From Flavobacterium sp. LPB0248 (GTDB lineage Bacteria; Bacteroidota; Bacteroidia; Flavobacteriales; Flavobacteriaceae), in NCBI RefSeq assembly GCF_013388355.1, contig NZ_CP058246.1, forward strand, positions 3,844,001 to 3,908,000: DNA of 64,000 nt, given 5' to 3'. Below are positions 53,501-62,070 of the stretch, piece after piece; positions within the stretch are counted from its first letter, which is position 1, and every line of letters begins with the position of its first letter. The position numbers and the translations under genes are program-made. Below the pieces are notes generated by a model. The model worked only from the letters and a program-made list of their open reading frames with translations, ran no database searches and had not been told where the DNA came from.

Positions 53501-53844
53501 TCATTTTTATCTAAAATTATTGATCTACCTCCATCTACCCATTCAGAGGCAATATGTTTTGCCCATAAAAATTCTCCTTTTTTATTTAATTTTAAGATAA
53601 AACAATTTGACGCATTTGCTGTTGAAGTTAAAAAGAACTCATTTGGTCCTGGGTCAAAATCTATTCTACCGCCAAATTGTCCTGTGGAATATATGTTTCC
53701 TTGACTATCAGTAATTATAGATCTTGTATTAGATGAACTATGGTCCTCATCTATTTTTAAAGCCCATTGAAAATCTTGAGATCTAGAAATGTTGTTGATA
53801 AATAGAAAAAAGAATAGGTAAAGGACTGGTAATGGATGTTTCAT
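50524..53844 (-). CDS. Large secreted protein with seven repeats and T9SS type B sorting domain
   Basis: About 1,106 residues from the ATG at 53844; an ATG at 53853 and a TTG at 53913 are also in frame. MKHPLPVLYLFFFLFINNISRS is the signal peptide. The next 470 residues hold propeller-like repeats (STGQFGGRIDFDPGPNEFFLTS, ITGLATGQVIDLDPDPTK). Then seven Ig-like units of about 75 residues each follow, with the frame FC..NP.ISDI...IKWYD...YYASQT..CESER. The C-terminus (PKFFTPNGDSFNDIWTIDPDYLAPNSSIRIFDRYGKLI...) is the CHU_C domain of type B T9SS cargo. Likely surface-anchored; function perhaps adhesion. Confidence 0.9.
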   Translation of the reverse strand: MKHPLPVLYLFFFLFINNISRSQDFQWALKIDEDHSSSNTRSIITDSQGNIYSTGQFGGRIDFDPGPNEFFLTSTANASNCFILKLNKKGEFLWAKHIASEWVDGGRSIILDKNENVIITGLATGQVIDLDPDPTKQFLIRNSTTSTTGSYIVKLSPNGDFIFGNFYLGAYADESTIDNDGNIITTGVYGGIDTDFDAGTAVYKLGTSTNDIFVLKNNNDGNFLWAKKWGGSGYDYPISLTCDNLNNIILTGKYEYNFLFANSNYSGIQNMNFIFKISSQGNELWFRQLGKTTSGLGSNADKAVKTDNFNNIYCTSDYSSYDSPMILDFKNTSLSFTSDRVDCLFFKLNENGEYIWHNKIYGDERQETYSMSLDNNNNIYLLTFINGFTYINNECNKIFPNKNTNYSNEYLLLKFNQNGKFINFKNIKNGFYVQSDFENNLILSGYFRDKPDFDPSPISSFFMHTFNGSSYYLKLNPCTSNIPEADNHQYFCLSSNPTINDLKPCIEIINWYDSKTSNTPLDRTLSLEDGKIYYASYFESCPENERLAVKAHLNTSSLPIITNSTFCKKDNPKLSDISILGSNIKWYDNQNNGNILPPSTLLESNTTYYVTQQENGNSCESQRIALIPTLQGDKLLVNSPQTFCVNQNAQLSDIQITGQNIKWYSNLTGGTPVLTTTVLQDKAVYYASQTINGCESERTPVTINIQNTLAPTGNANQPFCTGQNPTISNIEITGTSIKWYDSPNNGTLLSETTNLQNGKTYYASQTENSCESSRFGVTVSLVNTPSVPSGNPEQSFCKQENKTLNDIQITGQNIKWFDTSFSASVLPNTTLLEDNRTYYASQTIGCDSDRIPILVHVYNTPLPTGNNNQQFCIDEIATIENLNIAGTALKWYDAPINGNILQETDLLQNGKYYVTQTLNNCESERLAITVKMQDTQIPIANSPQQFCIQKSSKISDIKIDGQNIKWYESSSSTSNLSESTSLENGITYYASQTVSTCESDRIPVTISILEASAGDCIRLANEIPYPKFFTPNGDSFNDIWTIDPDYLAPNSSIRIFDRYGKLIKELRLNTSWDGTYLGNLEPASDYWFSATRINGTEYKGHFSLKR

Positions 53845-53953
53845 TTGGGTCATTTGGATTGTCGCAAATGTAATTAAATATCTACAAAACCAAATTAAAA
53901 AATCAAAACCCAAGCGAATAAAATCTTTTCAGTAAAAAATCCACAATAACCCG

Positions 53954-53961
53954 TATTTTTG
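53954..53961 (+). promoter_or_regulatory. -7 box of the radical SAM gene
   Basis: TATTTTTG fits TAnnTTTG, with a start expected near 53967. This leaves the TTG at 53982 as the only usable start codon for the conserved N-terminus. Confidence 0.55.
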
Positions 53962-53981
53962 CAAAAAAAAAACAATCCCTT

Positions 53982-56186
53982 TTGAAAACGAAACTTTTTG
54001 TAATTACGCCTCCTTTTACCCAACTGAATACACCGTATCCGGCAACGGCGTATATAAAAGGTTTTCTGAATACCAAGAATATCGAATCGGTTCAGGCAGA
54101 TTTGGGTATTGATGTGATTTTGGAATTGTTTTCTAAGAAAGGATTGATTGATTTGTTTCAGGTTTCAGGTTTCAAGTTTGAAGCTGTTGGAAATGAAATC
54201 TCAGATAATTCAAAACGCATTTTTGCTCTTCAAGACGAATACATCAAAACAATCGATCCTGTAATTCAGTTTCTGCAAGGTAAAAATCCAACGTTGGCAT
54301 TACAGATTTGTCAGGAAGATTTCCTGCCCGAAGCTTCTCGTTTTGCACAATTGGAAGAACTCGACTGGGCTTTTGGTTCAATGGGAACTCAAGACAAAGC
54401 CAAACATTTGGCGACTTTATATCTTGAGGATATTTCAGATTTTATTGTCGAATGTATTGATGAAAATTTTGGTTTCAGCCGATATGCCGAACGTTTAGGG
54501 AGAAGTGCTAATTCTTTTGACGAATTATACGATGCTTTGCAGCAAAAGCCAACTTATATCGATTCGATTTTAATTTCACTTTTGAAAGCTAAAATTGAAG
54601 CCGTAAAACCAACCTTATTTTTAATTTCTGTTCCTTTTCCAGGGAATTTATATAGCGCGTTTCGTTCTGCGCAATGGGTAAAACAAAATTATCCTGAGAT
54701 TAAAATTTCGATGGGTGGAGGTTTTCCTAATACCGAATTGCGCTCGCTTTCAGATAAACGTGTTTTCGAATTTTTCGATTTTATCACTTTAGATGATGGT
54801 GAAGTTCCAATTGAAGAACTAATTTTTCATTTAGAAAATCCAGATTCTGATTCTTTTAAAAGAACATTTTTGTTAGAAAATGGAGAAGTTATCTATAAAA
54901 ATAATTCTCTAAAACACGATTATAAACAATCTCAAGTTGGAACCCCAGATTATTCCGATTTGCCTTTGGATAAATATATTTCGGTTATTGAAATTGTAAA
55001 TCCGATGCACAGAATGTGGAGCGATGGCCGTTGGAATAAACTCACAATGGCGCATGGGTGTTACTGGGGAAAATGTACTTTTTGTGATATTTCTTTAGAT
55101 TACATAAAAGTTTACGAGCCTGTTGCGGCAAGTTTGCTTTGTGATCGAATGGAGGAATTAATCGAGCAAACAGGTCAAAACGGATTTCATTTTGTAGATG
55201 AGGCTGCGCCACCAGCTTTAATGCGTGCTTTGGCTCTTGAAATTCTAAAAAGAAAATTGGCTGTAACATGGTGGACAAATATTCGTTTTGAAAAAAGCTT
55301 TTCCAAGGATTTATGTCTATTGCTAAAAGCTTCTGGCTGTATTGCAGTTTCAGGAGGTTTGGAAGTCGCTTCAGATCGATTATTGAAATTAATTGATAAA
55401 GGTGTTACCGTCGAACAAGTTGCAAAAGTAACTCGTAATTTTACTGAAGCTGGAATTATGGTTCATGCCTATTTAATGTATGGTTATCCAACACAAACTA
55501 TTCAGGAAACGGTGGATAGTCTTGAAATGGTTCGTCAATTATTTGAAGCTGGAGTTTTGCAGTCTGGATTTTGGCATCAATTTGCTTTAACAGCGCATAG
55601 TCCAGTTGGATTGTATCCGGAGCAATTTGGCGTGACCAAAAAAACGGAAGCAATTGGAACTTTTGCAAATAATGATATTGAATATACCGATGCAACAGGA
55701 ATCAATCACGACAAGTTCAGTTTCGGATTAAAGAAATCGCTCTTTAATTTCATGCACGGAATCTGCTTTGATTACGAACTTCAGGATTGGTTTGATTTTA
55801 AAATTCCGAAAACCAAAATCCATCCCGATTTTATTTTTAATGCATTAGAAGAACAAAATGATTTCAATACAAAACCAAATGCAAAAGTAGTTTGGCTTGG
55901 AGGAAAACCAGCTGCAGAAATCTTTACAAAATCAAAAAAAGGAAGAAGTTGGGAAATGATGTCGCTAACTTTTCATGATAAAAAAGAAAGTTTCGATATC
56001 CAAACGAGCAAAGAAGAAGGCGAGTGGCTGACTTCAATTTTATTAAAAATAGCCGTTTCTGGTTCTAAAAGTTATACTTTTCAGGAGGTTAAAAATGATT
56101 TTGAAATCGAATTAGAAGATTTCGAATTGTTTTGGTATTCTAAACCAATAAATACTTTACGCGAATTCGGGTTATTGGTACTTTAA
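53982..56186 (+). CDS. B12-binding radical SAM protein
   Basis: 734 residues. The N-terminus KLFVITPPFTQLNTPYPATAYIKGFL and SVPFPGNLYSAFRSAQWVKQNYPEIKISMGGGFPNTELRS are a cobalamin-binding Rossmann domain without the usual DxHxxG motif. The radical SAM cluster is GCYWGKCTFCDIS, with CX4CX2C spacing in place of CX3CX2C. FVDEAAPPALMRALALEILKR and MVHAYLMYGYPTQTIQETVDSL continue the barrel. The start is TTG. Reaction unknown; the C-terminal 180 residues are a family-specific extension. It overlaps the convergent MBL gene by four bases. Confidence 0.88.
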   Translation: MKTKLFVITPPFTQLNTPYPATAYIKGFLNTKNIESVQADLGIDVILELFSKKGLIDLFQVSGFKFEAVGNEISDNSKRIFALQDEYIKTIDPVIQFLQGKNPTLALQICQEDFLPEASRFAQLEELDWAFGSMGTQDKAKHLATLYLEDISDFIVECIDENFGFSRYAERLGRSANSFDELYDALQQKPTYIDSILISLLKAKIEAVKPTLFLISVPFPGNLYSAFRSAQWVKQNYPEIKISMGGGFPNTELRSLSDKRVFEFFDFITLDDGEVPIEELIFHLENPDSDSFKRTFLLENGEVIYKNNSLKHDYKQSQVGTPDYSDLPLDKYISVIEIVNPMHRMWSDGRWNKLTMAHGCYWGKCTFCDISLDYIKVYEPVAASLLCDRMEELIEQTGQNGFHFVDEAAPPALMRALALEILKRKLAVTWWTNIRFEKSFSKDLCLLLKASGCIAVSGGLEVASDRLLKLIDKGVTVEQVAKVTRNFTEAGIMVHAYLMYGYPTQTIQETVDSLEMVRQLFEAGVLQSGFWHQFALTAHSPVGLYPEQFGVTKKTEAIGTFANNDIEYTDATGINHDKFSFGLKKSLFNFMHGICFDYELQDWFDFKIPKTKIHPDFIFNALEEQNDFNTKPNAKVVWLGGKPAAEIFTKSKKGRSWEMMSLTFHDKKESFDIQTSKEEGEWLTSILLKIAVSGSKSYTFQEVKNDFEIELEDFELFWYSKPINTLREFGLLVL

Positions 56187-56947
56187 TATTCAATACATTC
56201 TCCGTCATTCGGAATAGAAGTTTTGCTTAAAAGTCCATGATCTGAAAGAACTGTTCTTAATTGGAGTCTTGTGGTTGGACAATGATTTAATGCTTCTAAA
56301 TGATTGGCGAGAACTTTTCCTGGAGCTAGTGTGACGAATTTTAGAATATCATTCATTCGCATTAATAAAGGCTGTCCAATATCTAATCTTGCGGTTCCGC
56401 AGGCAACAATCGAAATGTCTGGTTTAAGCTGCGTTAATACTTTGTTTACATGTTCTGTAAAAATGGTATCGGAACTAACATAAATAGATTTTTGATCTGC
56501 CAATTCGATAAGAAAACCCATTACATTTCCCATTAATTTAGCAACAAACCCGTAGCCGTGAATTGCTGGAATTCCGGTGATTTTTCCATCCAAAAATTTT
56601 TGAGGTTCCCAATATTCCAAAGTTTGAATGACACTCAGTCCTCGTTGTACAAGTGCTTTTTCATCTTTTGAACTGCAGATAACGGGAATGCTTTTTCTTC
56701 TCAAAAAAACTTCACCTGCTTTATCAATGTGATCTGGATGCAAATGTGTAATCAAACAATGCGTCACACGGCTTAAGATGTCACGACTGTTTTTAGGCAA
56801 AGCCACCAGCGGATTTCGTTTTGGTTTATATCTGAAAATAGTAAAAGGTGGAATTGTTTTTCTTTTACCTAACATTGGGTCAACTAAAATGACATGCTTT
56901 TCTGTTTCAATTACCAAAGTGGCATTTCGCAAATGATGTAATTTCAT
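56183..56947 (-). CDS. MBL-fold metal-dependent hydrolase
   Basis: About 254 residues. The zinc motif is CLITHLHPDHIDKAGE (HxHxDH), with further ligands in HGYGF, YVSSDTIF and NHLEALNHCP. It is the small UlaG/YcbL-like group of metallo-beta-lactamase-fold proteins. ATG at 56947 preferred; the TTG two codons upstream is unlikely. Convergent with the radical SAM gene, ends overlapping. Confidence 0.88.
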   Translation of the reverse strand: MKLHHLRNATLVIETEKHVILVDPMLGKRKTIPPFTIFRYKPKRNPLVALPKNSRDILSRVTHCLITHLHPDHIDKAGEVFLRRKSIPVICSSKDEKALVQRGLSVIQTLEYWEPQKFLDGKITGIPAIHGYGFVAKLMGNVMGFLIELADQKSIYVSSDTIFTEHVNKVLTQLKPDISIVACGTARLDIGQPLLMRMNDILKFVTLAPGKVLANHLEALNHCPTTRLQLRTVLSDHGLLSKTSIPNDGECIEY

Positions 56948-57031
56948 ATCCAAGAAAATTAGATATTAAAAATACAAAGTTTTTCTAAAAACTGCTTACA
57001 GATTTTTCTTTATTTTTAACAGAATTGTGAT

Positions 57032-57718
57032 TTACCCAATAGAAAACCTAAACCCAATTCCATGTAGGTTTTCTATAGAAATTCCTTGTTCGTTTGCTAA
57101 GATTTTACGCAAACGCGAAATAAAAACGTCCAGACTTCTTCCCATAAAGTAGTCATCAGTTCCCCATAAAGAAGTTAAAATCTGTTCTCTTTTCAAAACG
57201 GAATTTTTATGGTCTAGAAAAAGTTTCAATAATTCGGCTTCACGCTGTGTTAAACCAACTTTTTCTTCATCATTGAAAAGAATGAAATTTTTGGTGTCAA
57301 ATTGATATTTACCAACTTCGTAAATCGTTTTTGCAGTCGGAATATTTTTCTGTGAACGTTTTAAGAAAATTTCAATTTTTAAAAGTAATTCTTCAATACT
57401 AAAAGGCTTTACCAAATAATCATCGGCGCCTAAACGCAGGCCTTTAATGCGATCTTCCTTTAAAGTTTTGGCAGAAAGAAAAATAATAGGAACATCGAGA
57501 TCAATTTTTCGAACCGCTTCAGCAAGTTCAAAACCGTCCATTTTTGGCATCATAATATCAAAAATGCAAATATCGAATTCTTCTTCCTCAAAAATTTTCA
57601 AAGCTGATTTTCCGTCTGAACAATGTATTACCTCATAATTGTTTTGCTCCAAATTATCTTTGGTTAAAAACGCTAGGGTTTCATCGTCTTCGGCATATAG
57701 TATTTTGAAATTTCTCAT
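57032..57718 (-). CDS. Response regulator, OmpR family
   Basis: 228 residues. Receiver domain: AEDDETLAFLTKDNLEQNN, phosphorylation aspartate in CIFDIMMPKMDGF and LVKPFSIEELLLKIEIFLKR. Winged-helix DNA-binding domain from about 130: KNFILFNDEEKVGLTQREAELLKLFLDHKNSVLKREQILTSLWGTDDYFMGRSLDVFISRLRKIL. Partner of the kinase upstream, overlapping by four bases. Confidence 0.95.
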   Translation of the reverse strand: MRNFKILYAEDDETLAFLTKDNLEQNNYEVIHCSDGKSALKIFEEEEFDICIFDIMMPKMDGFELAEAVRKIDLDVPIIFLSAKTLKEDRIKGLRLGADDYLVKPFSIEELLLKIEIFLKRSQKNIPTAKTIYEVGKYQFDTKNFILFNDEEKVGLTQREAELLKLFLDHKNSVLKREQILTSLWGTDDYFMGRSLDVFISRLRKILANEQGISIENLHGIGFRFSIG

Positions 57719-58980
57719 TTTTTGTAAGGAATTGATAAAGTTATAGTGATACCTTTTTCTTGATTGTTTTCGGCTTTTATTTTCCAGTTTTGCAGACTGC
57801 AGATTTCTTTTACATAATATAAGCCAAGTCCAAATCCGTTCACTTCGTTACTTTTTTCGTTCTGAACACGGTAAAACTTATCAAAGATAAAAGATATTTT
57901 TTTAGGATTAATCCCAATTCCATTATCAATGAACTCCAATTTTAAACAGTTATTATTTTCTATGATTTTTACCGTAACCTTAGGCTTTTCACTACAGTAT
58001 TTGATTGCATTATCCAGCAAATTGTAAACTAAATTAGCAAAATGAAAAGTATCTGTTTCAATTAAATATTCTTTTGAAACAGTTTCAATTGTAATTGAAG
58101 CTTCAGGATATTTTAATTTAATGTTTTCTATTGCTTCTTCAATAATCGGAACTATTAAAATATTTTCTTTTTTAAGTTCTAAAGGTGCATAATCAGACTT
58201 TGCAATATTTAGAATCTTTTCTATATGACTATTTAACTTATTTCCCTGATTGATAATAATGTCGGTATAAGTATACAGTTTTTTATCTTCTTTAATTGGT
58301 TTTTGTTCAATCAGATATTTTGACGCAATTAGAATAGAAGCCAAAGGTGTTTTAAATTCATGCGTCATATTATTAATGAAATCACGCTGCAATTCTGAAT
58401 ATTTTTTATGCTGTAAAAGTTTAAAAATTGAATAAACGTAAATCAATAAAATCAGAATCAATGCAGTTGAAAGGATAAACCAAAAGCGCATTGAACTAAA
58501 GAGATAAGTCGTTTCGTTGGGAAAACGTACAGCAAAATAATAAACCAGATTTTTATGTTTAGGGAAATAAACAGTTTTTTTGCATTCTGCTTTTTTCTTA
58601 TAAAGCGAAATATAATCGCCATAAATCATTTCGTCACTTTGGCAGTTGTACATCGCATACTCGAAATCGGTGGTAATGTTCATTTTTTTGAATTCCGTTT
58701 TCAGATAAAATTCCAAAATATCGGGTTCAAATTCATTATCCACATTTACGATATAATAATCGTTTGCAATTTTCTGAACTGGATTTTGAACAGGGAGTTC
58801 GTGGTTGGTTCCTTCGTATAATTTTTTAGCTACTTCCAATAAAGCAATATGCGCTTTTTGGCTGAGTTTTTTTTGTTCGATTGTAAAAGCTTCTTTTGTC
58901 CAAAGCAATTGCGCTACCAAAATACTAATGATAGCGATTAATCCTAAGATAATGATGCTGTTGAGTTTATTAATTTTCAA
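57715..58980 (-). CDS. Sensor histidine kinase
   Basis: 421 residues. Two membrane helices (about 9-27 and 168-188) frame a 140-residue periplasmic sensor domain. HisKA: FINNMTHEFKTPLASILIASKYLIEQ with the phosphorylated histidine. ATPase: LVYNLLDNAIKYC (N box), FIDNGIGINPKKISFIF (G1) and GFGLGLYYVKEIC (G2). No HAMP domain. Start is TTG at 58980; no ATG precedes the first membrane helix. It faces the DUF1573 gene across a 165-base divergent gap, which could hold its target promoter. Confidence 0.93.
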   Translation of the reverse strand: MKINKLNSIIILGLIAIISILVAQLLWTKEAFTIEQKKLSQKAHIALLEVAKKLYEGTNHELPVQNPVQKIANDYYIVNVDNEFEPDILEFYLKTEFKKMNITTDFEYAMYNCQSDEMIYGDYISLYKKKAECKKTVYFPKHKNLVYYFAVRFPNETTYLFSSMRFWFILSTALILILLIYVYSIFKLLQHKKYSELQRDFINNMTHEFKTPLASILIASKYLIEQKPIKEDKKLYTYTDIIINQGNKLNSHIEKILNIAKSDYAPLELKKENILIVPIIEEAIENIKLKYPEASITIETVSKEYLIETDTFHFANLVYNLLDNAIKYCSEKPKVTVKIIENNNCLKLEFIDNGIGINPKKISFIFDKFYRVQNEKSNEVNGFGLGLYYVKEICSLQNWKIKAENNQEKGITITLSIPYKK

Positions 58981-59094
58981 GAATAAAGAATTTTGAGAGT
59001 GTAATATTAATCAATTTTAGCCTGAAAATAGGCGATTAACAAGTCATTAACAAACGTTTGAAACCAGTTAACAGCGACTTGAATTTGTCTGAAT

Positions 59095-59102
59095 TACCTT
59101 TG
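59095..59102 (+). promoter_or_regulatory. -7 box of the DUF1573 gene
   Basis: TACCTTTG fits TAnnTTTG, 43 bases before the ATG. Confidence 0.5.
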
Positions 59103-59145
59103 TAATATCAAAAATGAACTATAAACCATTTTAAATATACCCGTT

Positions 59146-59562
59146 ATGAAAATGATCAAAATTTCGATGTTAGCTTTGGCTTTAGGCCTAATGTCTTTTT
59201 CAGCAATTGCTCCCGTACAATCTTTAGTTTCAGAAACTGAAATTTCAGGAACTGCAGCTTCTACAATTGCTTGGAAAGCAGAAACAGTTGATGTTGGGCA
59301 AATTCCGCAAGGAACTCCAAAAGCAATTGTTTACGAATTTAAAAATACTGGAAAAACAGCTGTAGTGATTACAAACGTACAAGGATCTTGCGGTTGTACA
59401 GCTACAGATTACACAAAAGAACCAATTCAGGCTGGTAAATCTGGAAAAGTTACTGCAACTTACAATGCAGCAAACAAAGGCGCTTTTACAAAAACAGTTA
59501 CTGTAACAACTAGTGCAGAAACAACACCAAAAGTACTTACTTTAAAAGGTACTGTTATTTAA
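59146..59562 (+). CDS. DUF1573 domain protein, periplasmic
   Basis: 138 residues. MKMIKISMLALALGLMSFSAIAPVQS is a signal peptide. The DUF1573 Ig-like domain follows: AETVDVGQIPQGTPKAIVYEFKNTGKTAVVITNVQGSCGCTATDYTKEPIQAGKSGKVTATYNAANKGAFTKTVTVTTSAETTPKVLTLKGTV, with the hallmark SCGCT. Function of the family is unknown; many are expressed from envelope-stress systems. It is divergent from the histidine kinase gene. Confidence 0.92.
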   Translation: MKMIKISMLALALGLMSFSAIAPVQSLVSETEISGTAASTIAWKAETVDVGQIPQGTPKAIVYEFKNTGKTAVVITNVQGSCGCTATDYTKEPIQAGKSGKVTATYNAANKGAFTKTVTVTTSAETTPKVLTLKGTVI

Positions 59563-59592
59563 TTAGAATTTTAATAGGTTGGTTATATGGCG

Positions 59593-59627
59593 AAAGCTCC
59601 AGACATGTAAATTGTTTGGAGCTTTTT
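59593..59627 (+). terminator. Terminator after the DUF1573 gene
   Basis: AAAGCTCCAGACA (59593-59605) and TGTTTGGAGCTTT (59613-59625), one mismatch, then T-run. Resembles in part the GCTCCAGAG word of 23534. Confidence 0.75.
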
Positions 59628-59732
59628 ATTTTTTAGTAACGGCTTAAACTTCAAAAAAATAAGGCTTAAGATTTATTTTTGAATTCTTTGATTTAATAGA
59701 ATTTTTTCTACTTTTAATAAAAAAATCTACGT

Positions 59733-61313
59733 ATGAAAGTTTGGTATTCGCCTATAATTGCAATTGTTTTTTTTGCTGTTTTTTCGTGTAATTCAAAAGC
59801 AGATAAAAAAGAAGAAAATTCAATAAAGAAAGTTGAGAAAATTCCAGAATTAAAACTTACGATTGACAGTACACGCATTGCGAAATTTTATGAAAGTTAT
59901 CCAAAACTTGAAAAATTTAAAGCAGATGTAGCGGCATTATATCAAAAAAATAAATCAACTCAATTATGGCAGGACAATAAGGGAATTGTCGAATTTGCCA
60001 ATACACTGTACAATCAGTACAAAAATCTTGATCAAGAAGGATTAAAAACCAGTTATCCTTACAACGAACAGTTAAATTCTGTTTTTGATAATAATGTAAA
60101 TACGAAACTTTCAAAAGAAGATACCGATTTACTGCTTTCCAATCTATACTACTATTACGCTGATAAGGTCTATGCAGGTTTTGATGAAAAAACGGTTGTT
60201 TCTTTAGAATGGCTTCTGCCTCGAAAAAAGTTCAACTATCAAGTGCTTTCAGATTCTATCTTTAAGAAATCAACGATTTTGGATGATAAGAAAAGAAAGA
60301 TGTTTAGCCAATATTACAAGCTTCGCGATGCTCTTAAAGAATATAGAGAAATAGAGAAAAACGGAGGCTGGAAAACTATTGAGGCGGGAGAAGATTATAA
60401 AAGTTTAAAATTAGGCGATTCGTCTGCTGTTATTGCGCAGATTAGAGAACGACTTTTTGTAACCAAAGATCTTAAGGAAGATACCAAAAGCCCAGTTTGC
60501 GATACAGTTTTAATGAAAGCCTTAAAAAACTATGAATTGCGTCATGGTTATGTTCCCAAAAACACCATTTTATTGGAGCATATAAATGATTTGAACATTC
60601 CTGTTTCAGACCGAATTAAAACTATTATTGCCAATATGGAACGCTGTCGATGGATTGATCCTGAATTAGAAAAAGGGCAGAAGTACATAGAAGTTAATAT
60701 TCCTGAATTTAAATTGTATATAATTGAAGATAGAAAAATCGCATTTACATCTGCAGTTGTAGTGGGAAGGGCATTGACAAAAACCGTAATTTTTAGCGGA
60801 ATGATGAGCAATATTGTTTTCAGTCCGTATTGGAATGTTCCGCCAAGTATTATCAAGTCTGAGATAAAACCTGGAATGGCAAGGGATAAAAACTATTTGC
60901 AAAAGAAAAATTTGGAGTGGAATAATGGCGCCGTTCGTCAGCTTCCGGGAAAAAATAATTCACTTGGTTTAGTGAAATTTTTATTTCCAAATTCAAGCAA
61001 TATTTACTTGCACGATACGCCTTCAAAAAGTTTGTTTGAAAGAGAAAGCAGAGCTTTTAGCCACGGTTGTGTTCGTGTTGCAAAACCGAGAGAACTGGCA
61101 ATAGAATTATTAAAACCAGATCCAGCATGGAATCCAGAAAGAATTGATAAAGCCATGCATGCAGGAAAAGAAAGCTGGTATACTTTGAAGAAAAAAGTTC
61201 CAGTTTATATTGGTTATTTTACGGCTTGGGTAGATCGAGAAGGCAATTTGAATTTCTATAAAGATATTTACGGAAGAGATGAAAGCCTGATTAAACTCTT
61301 AACTGAAGAATAA
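59733..61313 (+). CDS. L,D-transpeptidase family lipoprotein, YcbB-like
   Basis: 526 residues. MKVWYSPIIAIVFFAVFSCNSK is a lipoprotein signal (cysteine 19). A scaffold domain (about 40-300) and a peptidoglycan-binding-like helix region (LKNYELRHGYVPKNTI) precede the YkuD domain, whose active site is RAFSHGCVRVAKPREL with catalytic cysteine. KYIEVNIPEFKLYIIEDRKIAFTSAVVVGR leads the domain. It forms 3-3 cross-links in peptidoglycan or attaches proteins to it. Confidence 0.92.
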   Translation: MKVWYSPIIAIVFFAVFSCNSKADKKEENSIKKVEKIPELKLTIDSTRIAKFYESYPKLEKFKADVAALYQKNKSTQLWQDNKGIVEFANTLYNQYKNLDQEGLKTSYPYNEQLNSVFDNNVNTKLSKEDTDLLLSNLYYYYADKVYAGFDEKTVVSLEWLLPRKKFNYQVLSDSIFKKSTILDDKKRKMFSQYYKLRDALKEYREIEKNGGWKTIEAGEDYKSLKLGDSSAVIAQIRERLFVTKDLKEDTKSPVCDTVLMKALKNYELRHGYVPKNTILLEHINDLNIPVSDRIKTIIANMERCRWIDPELEKGQKYIEVNIPEFKLYIIEDRKIAFTSAVVVGRALTKTVIFSGMMSNIVFSPYWNVPPSIIKSEIKPGMARDKNYLQKKNLEWNNGAVRQLPGKNNSLGLVKFLFPNSSNIYLHDTPSKSLFERESRAFSHGCVRVAKPRELAIELLKPDPAWNPERIDKAMHAGKESWYTLKKKVPVYIGYFTAWVDREGNLNFYKDIYGRDESLIKLLTEE

Positions 61314-61319
61314 AAATAA

Positions 61320-61397
61320 TTTTCACGCAGATTTAAAAAGATTTAAGCAGATACTCGCAGATTTTAAACTAGAAAAATCTAATTAAATCTGCGTGAA
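61320..61397. repeat. CACGCAGATTTAA inverted intergenic repeat
   Basis: TTTCACGCAGATTTAA (61320-61335) and exact complement TTAAATCTGCGTGAAA (61382-61397). In the centre, GATTTAAGCAGATACTCGCAGATTTTAA repeats the same word. It lies between two convergent genes and may serve as terminator. Common type of repeat in Flavobacterium, from memory. Confidence 0.7.
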
Positions 61398-61412
61398 AAA
61401 TAATGATAAAAA

Positions 61413-61913
61413 CTATTTAGATAAAACGTCAACACATTTATAAAAACGTTTGGTGTAGTGTTCTGTATCTAGTGCTGTTATAGTGACCTGTTGTGCTTTT
61501 CCTGAAGAAGCATGAATAAACTTAGACTGCATTCCGTTGGCTTCACAAATTATCCCGACGTGACCAACAATATTTCTGTTTTTATATCCGTAGAAAACTA
61601 AAACATCACCTACTTTAAATTCTTCTGGTTTTAAAGTTTTACCTATGTTTTTATAACCGCTTGAACTTCTAGGGAGAGTCATTCCAAAATTTTTAAAAAC
61701 ATAACTCACAAAACCCGAACAGTCAAAACCTTTTTTCGGATTACTGCTGGCATAAACATAAGGCGTTCCTAAATATTGTTTGGCATAAGCAATTATAGAG
61801 TCACGATTGATTTCGGTTTGAACTTGATATGGAGTTTCTTTCCCTTTCTTTTTTAAATTAAAAGAAGAAAATAAAATAAAGGCTGATAGAAAAATAAAAA
61901 AACGTAATCTCAT
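61413..61913 (-). CDS. NlpC/P60 family peptidoglycan endopeptidase
   Basis: 166 residues with signal peptide (MRLRFFIFLSAFILFSSF). Cysteine peptidase core: GTPYVYASSNPKKGFDCSGFVSYVF with catalytic cysteine, DVLVFYGYKNRNIVGHVGIICEA and the histidine and KFIHASSGK. It cuts peptide cross-links of the wall. Length typical of a single-domain form. Faces the L,D-transpeptidase gene. Confidence 0.92.
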   Translation of the reverse strand: MRLRFFIFLSAFILFSSFNLKKKGKETPYQVQTEINRDSIIAYAKQYLGTPYVYASSNPKKGFDCSGFVSYVFKNFGMTLPRSSSGYKNIGKTLKPEEFKVGDVLVFYGYKNRNIVGHVGIICEANGMQSKFIHASSGKAQQVTITALDTEHYTKRFYKCVDVLSK

Positions 61914-62070
61914 TTTGTATGCAAAAAGGGTTAAACGGTAAAGATAAGCCTTAAATCTAGAATTTCAATAGAATACCATTTGTTTCAGTTGTAAGAATTA
62001 ACGGTGAATAAGCCAGAAGTGATGTGTTTATGTGGTGTTTTTTTATTACTTTTTGACATTTTAGTATCTT

